Positions 59,446 to 64,000 of a DNA stretch of 64,000 nucleotides are shown here, piece by piece. The position numbers were made by a program, and so were the translations under genes. This stretch comes from Chloroflexota bacterium (GTDB lineage: Bacteria; Chloroflexota; Anaerolineae; Anaerolineales; UBA11579), in assembly GCA_013112575.1 (NCBI GenBank), contig JABFGG010000007.1, positions 1-64,000 of the forward strand, in the 5' to 3' direction. Every line of letters begins with the position of its first letter. Within the stretch, counting starts at the first letter, position 1. The notes below the pieces were generated by a model that worked only from the letters and a program-made list of their open reading frames with translations, was not told the DNA's origin and did not search any database.

Positions 59446-60273
59446 CTAATTTGTTTCTGGCTCTAGCTCCTGCACGATCTGCACGACCTCAGTGCGAGAC
59501 AATTTCTCATCGCCGCGGGCCAGCGCTTCTAGTGTGGCATAAGCCAGCGCACGCGGCACACTCACGAAATCGACGAAGGCCGACTCGGGCAAGCTCTTGG
59601 CATAGGCATCAAATTCATCGAGGTTTTGGCGGGCATAAGCATGCATTTTTTCATTGTCCCAGCCATCTGGATAGAAGTCCACACCGCGCTCCAGGTCTTC
59701 CTCGCGATTGCGCAGGATGTTAACCAGTTGCAGGCCACGTCCAAATTGAATGCCACGGCTGCGGTTGATCTGTACTTTCTCGAACCAACCGAAGAGATCA
59801 CAAAGCATCAAACCTACTGCCCCGGCCACACCATAGGTGTAGCGGTCCAGGTCTGCCTGGGTCACCACTTTGAAGCCACTGATAGCCCAATGCGCCATGC
59901 GGTCGGCCATAGAAGACGTGGCTTCCCATACGCGCGGAGCGATGAAACGGGGCGCGTAACAGGCCCATTCGCCAATGCGCACAGTGACTTCCGGGAGGGT
60001 TTCTTTTGCGCGATCAAAGATAGAAGCCAGATGGTCATGCGCGAAGCTTTCGACGTGAGTTTGGGCTTGTAAGGCCAGGCTGATGTCATTCAGCAATTGA
60101 GCTTTGACATCACCGGCGATGTCGGGGTGGTCCTCGACTTCATCAATAGCACGCATGCATAAATAGCCGGAGGCCACGGCTTCTTGCAGGCCTTCCGGTA
60201 AACGCGCAACGGGAATGTAAAAAGTTCGGCTGGTCTCTTCAAGGACGCGCAAGGCATCGTTAGCTTGGGTCAT
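59446..60273 (-). CDS. Squalene/phytoene synthase family protein
   Basis: 275 aa. First Asp-rich motif in MRAIDEVEDHPD near 38-48; second in LVNILRNREEDLERGVDFYP near 190. Both diphosphate-binding sites are present, so it should couple two prenyl diphosphates head to head. RTFYIPVARLP at the N-terminus is typical. The product (squalene-like or phytoene-like) cannot be told. Downstream is a geranylgeranyl-reductase-like gene, upstream selA. Confidence 0.9.
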   Translation of the reverse strand: MTQANDALRVLEETSRTFYIPVARLPEGLQEAVASGYLCMRAIDEVEDHPDIAGDVKAQLLNDISLALQAQTHVESFAHDHLASIFDRAKETLPEVTVRIGEWACYAPRFIAPRVWEATSSMADRMAHWAISGFKVVTQADLDRYTYGVAGAVGLMLCDLFGWFEKVQINRSRGIQFGRGLQLVNILRNREEDLERGVDFYPDGWDNEKMHAYARQNLDEFDAYAKSLPESAFVDFVSVPRALAYATLEALARGDEKLSRTEVVQIVQELEPETN

Positions 60274-60360
60274 GCATCACCCTTTTGGTGTGGAATAAGG
60301 TCTATCTTATCGTTAAACACACTATCGCGGAAATAGTGACAATTACCTAAAGAAACCCTC

Positions 60361-61731
60361 TTACTGCTGGGAAAGTACATTTTGCAAACCCACCAACAAA
60401 GCACCCTCCTGCTCCGGCAAAACTGTGCGCGGGTCGAGCAGCATACGGTCATTTTGCAAGCGCACGATGATGGGCGGGTGTTGTTGGCGCAGATGAGCAA
60501 AGACCTGGTCAGCACGTTTAACGTCTAAAGCCAGCAAATAAGTAGGCATGGTTTCACCGGGCAAACTGCCGCCCCCCACGGTCGACTCACCCTCTACGAC
60601 CTCGCCTTGTCCCAATTTCTGACGCCACTTCTCGGCGCGCGCTTTGAGCAATTCGGCTGAGGTCGAGATCATGCGCCAAACAGGCACTTCGCGTTCTGCT
60701 TCGTCTACCAGGTAATGCATTAGTGTGGCCGATAGGGCCGCATAGGACATCTTATCGGAGCGCAAGGCGCGTGCCAGTGGGTGTTTCTTGAGTTTACTGA
60801 CGAATTTCCACTTACCTACGATAATGCCAGCCTGAGGCCCGCCCAATAATTTGTCACCTGAGAAACACACCAGGTCTACTCCCGCGTGCAGGGCATCTTG
60901 CACAGTGGGTTCGTAATCCAAACCAAAGCGGCTGGTATCGAGTAAAGTACCGGAACCGAGGTCATCCACTAGAGGTATCTTGGCTTTGCGCGCCAGGGTA
61001 GCCAATTCAGTAAGAGTGGGTTCGCCGGTAAAACCTTCCAAGCGGAAATTGGAACGGTGGGCACGCAGGATGAGCTTGATGGGATGCTCGTCGATGGCCT
61101 TAGCGTAATCTTCGAGATGTACGCGATTGGTGGCCCCAATCTCTTCCAATATTGCACCGGATTGTTTCATGATCTCGGGGATACGGAAGCCACCACCGAT
61201 CTCGATAAGCTGGGTACGGCTGATAAGGACACGACGGCGTTTGGATAATGCTGCCAGGATAAGCAATAGGGCGGCGGCATTGTTATTGACCACCAGGGCC
61301 GCTTCCGCTCCTGTTAGTTTTTTAAGCAGTTCTTCGGCATGTTCATAGCGCGAGCCGCGCTGGCCTTTGATGACGTCGTATTCCAGATTGGAATAACCCT
61401 GAGACACACCTTGCATAGCATGCACGGCTGCACGGCTGAGGGGAGCCCGCCCCAGATTGGTATGCACGATGACGCCACTGGCATTTATTACAGGCAGCAA
61501 GGTGGGGAAGGCCCAATCTTTAAGGCGCTCGTGGGCTGAGTTCAACAACTGGTCTGGGGCAGGGATGGTGGCTTCAGGCCTGTCGAGGTACTCACTACGC
61601 ACTTCGCCGAGCACCTCCCGAATTGCTTCCAGAGCCAGGGGACGGCCGTATTGCGCGATCAACTCAGCTGCTTCCTGTGTATGGAGCAGTTTGTCAATGG
61701 AGGGGAGATTGCGCAAGTAAGTTTCGGTCAT
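60361..61731 (-). CDS. selA: L-seryl-tRNA(Sec) selenium transferase
   Basis: 456 aa, standard length. The N-terminal YLRNLPSIDKLL, the INASGVIVHTNLGRAPLS segment, LEYDVIKGQRGSRYEHAE and the PLP lysine in CFSGDKLLGGPQAG near 293 are all typical. It turns seryl-tRNA(Sec) into selenocysteyl-tRNA with selenophosphate. So the organism probably makes selenoproteins, but selB, selD and tRNA-Sec are not in this window. It lies 87 bp upstream of the squalene/phytoene synthase, on the same strand. Confidence 0.96.
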   Translation of the reverse strand: MTETYLRNLPSIDKLLHTQEAAELIAQYGRPLALEAIREVLGEVRSEYLDRPEATIPAPDQLLNSAHERLKDWAFPTLLPVINASGVIVHTNLGRAPLSRAAVHAMQGVSQGYSNLEYDVIKGQRGSRYEHAEELLKKLTGAEAALVVNNNAAALLLILAALSKRRRVLISRTQLIEIGGGFRIPEIMKQSGAILEEIGATNRVHLEDYAKAIDEHPIKLILRAHRSNFRLEGFTGEPTLTELATLARKAKIPLVDDLGSGTLLDTSRFGLDYEPTVQDALHAGVDLVCFSGDKLLGGPQAGIIVGKWKFVSKLKKHPLARALRSDKMSYAALSATLMHYLVDEAEREVPVWRMISTSAELLKARAEKWRQKLGQGEVVEGESTVGGGSLPGETMPTYLLALDVKRADQVFAHLRQQHPPIIVRLQNDRMLLDPRTVLPEQEGALLVGLQNVLSQQ

Positions 61732-61825
61732 TTAGTTCACCACAGAGGCACTGAGATTACATAAGGCTTTTCTAGTAGTCCTTTGTTTTTCCATCTGCGT
61801 TCATCTGTATTTATCAGTAGTTGCT

Positions 61826-62218
61826 TCACTCTTTCCTGAACTGGCTACGTTCCCACAAGCGCAGCAACATCTCTATACTCAAGAAACCGGCAAACAGGAT
61901 CACGGCCAACGAAGAATTGAACACGCGCCCGTATTGCAACCAGGCTAGTGTAGTCCCGAAGATACCCACCCACAATGCCTGCCGCACGATCACGTTCTGT
62001 GTAGCGGGTGGTTTACTGGGAAAGCGATGATTCAGGAAAGCCGTGGCGGGCAAAGCAATGCCCGTCAGGGCACACACGATGAAGAAAAAGAACAGCCAGC
62101 GTGGCCCTAGCGTGGGCAGCGCAAAATTGAAGACCAAGAACAAGCCGCCAATCCCCAAAAAGGCCAACACAATGGCTAAGGGGAAAAAAGCTACCGGAGG
62201 CGGTGTACGCGTGGACAT
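61826..62218 (-). CDS. Small four-helix membrane protein
   Basis: 130 aa from the ATG at 62218; an upstream start at 62245 is possible. Four helices (about 11-32, 40-60, 76-96, 102-120). The middle loop has NHRFPSKPPATQNVIVRQALW and the C-terminus is basic (RLWERSQFRKE). Such proteins are commonly annotated as unknown in Chloroflexota. It may be read through into selA, 94 bp downstream. Confidence 0.65.
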   Translation of the reverse strand: MSTRTPPPVAFFPLAIVLAFLGIGGLFLVFNFALPTLGPRWLFFFFIVCALTGIALPATAFLNHRFPSKPPATQNVIVRQALWVGIFGTTLAWLQYGRVFNSSLAVILFAGFLSIEMLLRLWERSQFRKE

Positions 62219-62373
62219 ATTGGCGTGATTATATCGTAAGGGCAAAATGACGGGATTACAGAGGAGAAAGGATTTGCAAAGAAGGAATTGGTAACTAGTA
62301 ATCAGAAAACAGAGCGTCGCAAGGATAGCATATACTCTAGGATGTCTAGATTTAGTTGAACGGAGGAGAGTCT

Positions 62374-63051
62374 ATGACCCTATTCATCATCCGCGTGTTC
62401 ATGTTCACTATATTGCCCGTGTTAGCGGCTGCCCTGGTGGTCAGGTTTGACGCGCATGCCGACACCCGCAAGAAAAAACTGGAAATATACTTGCTCTATC
62501 TTTTCGGTCTGGGGGTGGCTGGCAGTGGTATCAGCGGCTGGTTTGGGCATTTATTCCTTTCAGATATCGTAGCTGAAGGCATCGGCTGGGAGCCAGGCAG
62601 CCCCTTCCAGCTTGAAATGGGTTTTGCTAACCTGGCACTGGGCGTTTTGGGCTTGATTGCCACAGCACGGAGAGACGGATTCCGCGAAGCTACAGTTGTA
62701 GCCGTGACAGTCATTGGTGTGGGTGCGACTATCGTGCATTTAATCGATATTGCTGAAACAGGCAACTTAGCCCCCGGCAACACCATCCAGAACATCGCCA
62801 ACCTGGCCAGACCAGCACTGCTTATTTTCTTTTTGCGCGCCAGCCGCAAGGCTGAAGATGCTGAACCAATGGACGGCAGATGGTACGTGACTCACGGCCA
62901 GGCTGTCGGTTGGCTGACTTCCCTGGCGACCACCGGTTTTGGGGTCGGTTTCGCATTTGGTGCACCAGCGGCAGGTGTCACTCTTGGAATTCTGGCTGGC
63001 GCTATATTTGTGTGGATCAGCCTTCAGCGGTTACGCGCCATGCCGTCGTAA
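62374..63051 (+). CDS. DUF6790-like membrane protein
   Basis: 225 aa from the ATG at 62374 (GGAGGAG upstream). About seven hydrophobic segments. The central GWEPGSPFQLEMGFANLALGVLG and the following HLIDI and NLAP motifs resemble the DUF6790 family of integral membrane proteins, function unknown. The last helix ends with basic SLQRLRAMPS. It is followed 92 bp later by an ankyrin-like gene on the same strand. Confidence 0.65.
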   Translation: MTLFIIRVFMFTILPVLAAALVVRFDAHADTRKKKLEIYLLYLFGLGVAGSGISGWFGHLFLSDIVAEGIGWEPGSPFQLEMGFANLALGVLGLIATARRDGFREATVVAVTVIGVGATIVHLIDIAETGNLAPGNTIQNIANLARPALLIFFLRASRKAEDAEPMDGRWYVTHGQAVGWLTSLATTGFGVGFAFGAPAAGVTLGILAGAIFVWISLQRLRAMPS

Positions 63052-63142
63052 AACTGTCCCAATGTACAGGCCAGAATTGTTCGTTTGAGCCTGATTTAGA
63101 TTTTTATATTCGTCAATAATCAAAAAGAAAGGGAACCCTATC

Positions 63143-63544
63143 ATGTCAGATGCACCTGAACGCCTACCCGCCCTGGACCCAGAACTCAGCCGGGCTTTTG
63201 TCATAGCTGCTCACAGCGATCTGGAGAAAGTACAGAGTATGCTGGCCGAAGAACCCAGGCTGGTCAACGCCACCATCGATTGGGGCGGTGGCGACTTTGA
63301 AAGCGCCATTGGGGGAGCGGCGCACACTGGCGGTAAAGCTATTGCTGAGTTTTTACTTGCCAACGGCGCACGCATGGACCTGCCCGTGGCCGTCATGCTA
63401 AACAAGCTGGAGGTGGTCAAGGCCATCGTAGCAGCCTTTCCGGGTTCACATAAGGTATCGGGGGCACATGGCATTCCGCTCAGCGTGCATGCCCGGCAGG
63501 GAAACGCTCAGGAGGTATTGGCTTATTTAGAATCCTTAGATTAA
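63143..63544 (+). CDS. Small ankyrin-repeat protein
   Basis: 133 aa. Helices pair as in ankyrin repeats: AFVIAAHSDLEKVQSMLAEEPRLVN, GGAAHTGGKAIAEFLLANGARMDL, AVMLNKLEVVKAIVAAFPGSH and PLSVHARQGNAQEVLAYLE. Three to four repeats, no extra domain. Ankyrin proteins bind partners; this one is unassigned. AAGGGAA precedes the ATG. The promoter of the next leader begins 49 nt after its stop. Confidence 0.75.
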   Translation: MSDAPERLPALDPELSRAFVIAAHSDLEKVQSMLAEEPRLVNATIDWGGGDFESAIGGAAHTGGKAIAEFLLANGARMDLPVAVMLNKLEVVKAIVAAFPGSHKVSGAHGIPLSVHARQGNAQEVLAYLESLD

Positions 63545-63592
63545 AAATGCTGCTCTTTTACAAGCAGAATACCTTCTTCTCCGACCAATTTC

Positions 63593-63621
63593 TTGACAAG
63601 CTTCTGCAGACATGATAAATT
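63593..63621 (+). promoter_or_regulatory. Promoter of ABC-transporter leader
   Basis: TTGACA (63593-63598), 17 bp, TAAATT (63616-63621). The -35 context CTTGACAA is shared with both MFS leader promoters. The stem GGTTGCAA-GAACG-TTGCAACC (63627-63647) starts just after the predicted transcription start. Confidence 0.75.
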
Positions 63622-63673
63622 GTGCGGGTTGCAAGAACGTTGCAACCAAATTTTGAAAGGAGTGGCGCATTTG

Positions 63674-63778
63674 ATGAACAGCCTGATTGACAGCAACAAG
63701 CTTCGCATCTGCATTCCCGCTTTCGGTAGCGGCGATGCCAGCGTGCCTTCGCGTAATGCGCCTACTGACCGGAGTTAG
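63674..63778 (+). CDS. Leader peptide C of ABC transporter
   Basis: 34 codons, ATG at 63674 or TTG at 63671; AAAGGAG (63657-63662) is the ribosome site, so this leader is not leaderless. The peptide reads MNSLIDSNKLRIC at the start and SVPSRNAPTDRS at the end. It does not resemble leaders A and B. A GACC-x7-GGTC hairpin (63767-63781) overlaps the last codons and the stop, as in A and B. Followed by a terminator, a second hairpin and an ABC ATPase start. Attenuation role is inferred. Confidence 0.65.
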   Translation: MNSLIDSNKLRICIPAFGSGDASVPSRNAPTDRS

Positions 63779-63805
63779 GTCTCTTTCAAGACGATCAGTC
63801 AACTT

Positions 63806-63843
63806 CGACCACGGGCGATAACGCAAACCCGTGGTCGTTTTTT
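63806..63843 (+). terminator. Attenuator terminator before ABC transporter
   Basis: CGACCACGGG / CCCGTGGTCG, 10-bp GC stem with a 12-nt loop, followed by TTTTTTATT. Excellent intrinsic terminator, placed between leader C stop and the ABC start. Confidence 0.92.
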
Positions 63844-63869
63844 ATTAAACACCTTCATACGCCACCTTT

Positions 63870-63908
63870 CGGCCACGGGAGTCTCAGACCTCGTGGCCGT
63901 ATTTTGTT
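63870..63908 (+). terminator. Second terminator-like hairpin
   Basis: CGGCCACG / CGTGGCCG (63870-63899) followed by TATTTTGTTT. Its arms share CCACGGG and CGTGG with the first terminator, so it could be a duplicate or could pair across. Confidence 0.65.
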
Positions 63909-63936
63909 TCGAGGTTTACCTCGAAGCTCGAGGAGG
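63908..63936 (+). promoter_or_regulatory. Alternative hairpins over ABC ribosome site
   Basis: TTCGAGG-TTTA-CCTCGAA (63908-63925) leaves the AGGAGG site (63931-63936) free, while CCTCGA-AGC-TCGAGG (63919-63933) would cover the first bases of it. The two share the CCTCGA arm and exclude each other, a typical on/off switch layout. Confidence 0.6.
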
Positions 63937-63943
63937 TAGCAAG

Positions 63944-64000
63944 ATGAAATCGAATAATGCAATTGTAGTCAATAACATTCATAAGACCTTTGGTAAACCA
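63944..64000 (+). CDS. ABC transporter ATP-binding protein, start only
   Basis: Only 19 codons are in the window: an ATG at 63944 with AGGAGG 7 nt upstream. The peptide reads IVVNNIHKTFGKP near its end, the usual first strand of an ABC exporter ATPase, just before the expected Walker A loop. The rest lies beyond the window, so subtype and substrate are unknown. Confidence 0.7.
   Translation, partial: MKSNNAIVVNNIHKTFGKP

Noticed and set aside
63593..63673. Longer version of leader C starting at the TTG at 63593
   Set aside because: That start lies in the -35 box of the promoter, so it cannot be on the transcript.
1..64000. tRNA or rRNA genes
   Set aside because: Scanned spacers for T-loop GTTCGANTC patterns and long conserved RNA blocks and saw none that fold as tRNA.

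Overview
The window looks like chromosome of a Chloroflexota bacterium, most likely class Anaerolineae. This is inferred from gene content and style; no rRNA is present to confirm it. The pointers are many small lipoproteins with Thr/Pro-rich linkers after the lipid-attachment Cys, a SARP/AfsR-type BTAD regulator, two phosphofructokinases of different cofactor type, ECF sigma/DUF5667 proteins, Ser/Thr kinase plus FHA pairs, and short palindromic repeats scattered between genes. I found no tRNA, rRNA or CRISPR array.

Layout. 1-2.5 kb: a truncated lipoprotein, a methyltransferase and a small protein, all on the minus strand. 2.6-9.2 kb: a SARP-type regulator, a PPi-type phosphofructokinase, a zinc-ribbon membrane protein and an ATP-type phosphofructokinase. 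9.3-13.3 kb: dnaE. 13.4-17.4 kb: a PadR regulator with three small two-helix membrane proteins that share a C-terminal Leu/Ile-Phe-Pro end, facing an ABC-2 exporter. 17.5-20.7 kb: DUF4259, SDR and SRPBCC genes, then a DhaL-like plus LysM pair. 20.9-23.7 kb: a MITE-like element, a secreted Asn/Gly-repeat protein and a sigma factor fused to a membrane helix, DUF5667 and the same kind of Asn/Gly tail. 24-26.3 kb: a membrane-anchored octaheme cytochrome with a polytopic partner. 26.4-34.3 kb: surface and secreted proteins (LRR, serine hydrolase, membrane subtilase, VIT/vWA). 34.3-36 kb: a TetR/SnoaL-like module with palindromic operators, bracketed by direct repeats. 36-41.3 kb: a STAND ATPase with TPR repeats, a broken duplicate of the prfA start and an alkaline-phosphatase-superfamily membrane enzyme. 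41.3-44.7 kb: translation genes prfA, prmC and tsaC. 44.8-53.5 kb: methyltransferase, M48 peptidase, kinase/FHA pair, lipoprotein, TPR/zinc-ribbon protein and tsaD. 53.5-56.7 kb: a second MITE copy and two tandem MFS exporters. 56.7-63.5 kb: M24 peptidase, a geranylgeranyl-reductase-like enzyme, a squalene/phytoene synthase, selA and small membrane proteins. The window ends at the first codons of an ABC transporter ATPase.

The most interesting signal is regulatory. Each tandem MFS gene is preceded by a short ORF of 31 or 39 codons. The two peptides are homologous (MQ-AKF at the start, RAYC-PGDV near the end). Each ORF starts only 9 nt after a near-consensus promoter with a 17-nt spacer, so the mRNA should be leaderless or nearly so. 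Each ORF ends in a small hairpin over its 3' end and is followed by a GC-rich intrinsic terminator just before the MFS start. The ABC gene at the window end has the same plan with an unrelated 34-codon leader, a strong terminator and a hairpin pair that can mask its Shine-Dalgarno site. This reads as ribosome-mediated attenuation of exporters, probably sensing translation inhibitors. That function is inferred.

Other items worth a second look are the sigma-TM-DUF5667 fusion, the shared Asn/Gly tails, the small-protein trio ending in FP, the DhaL-like/LysM pair, a palindromic repeat inserted in frame inside prmC, and the prfA 5'-end duplication around a single gene.
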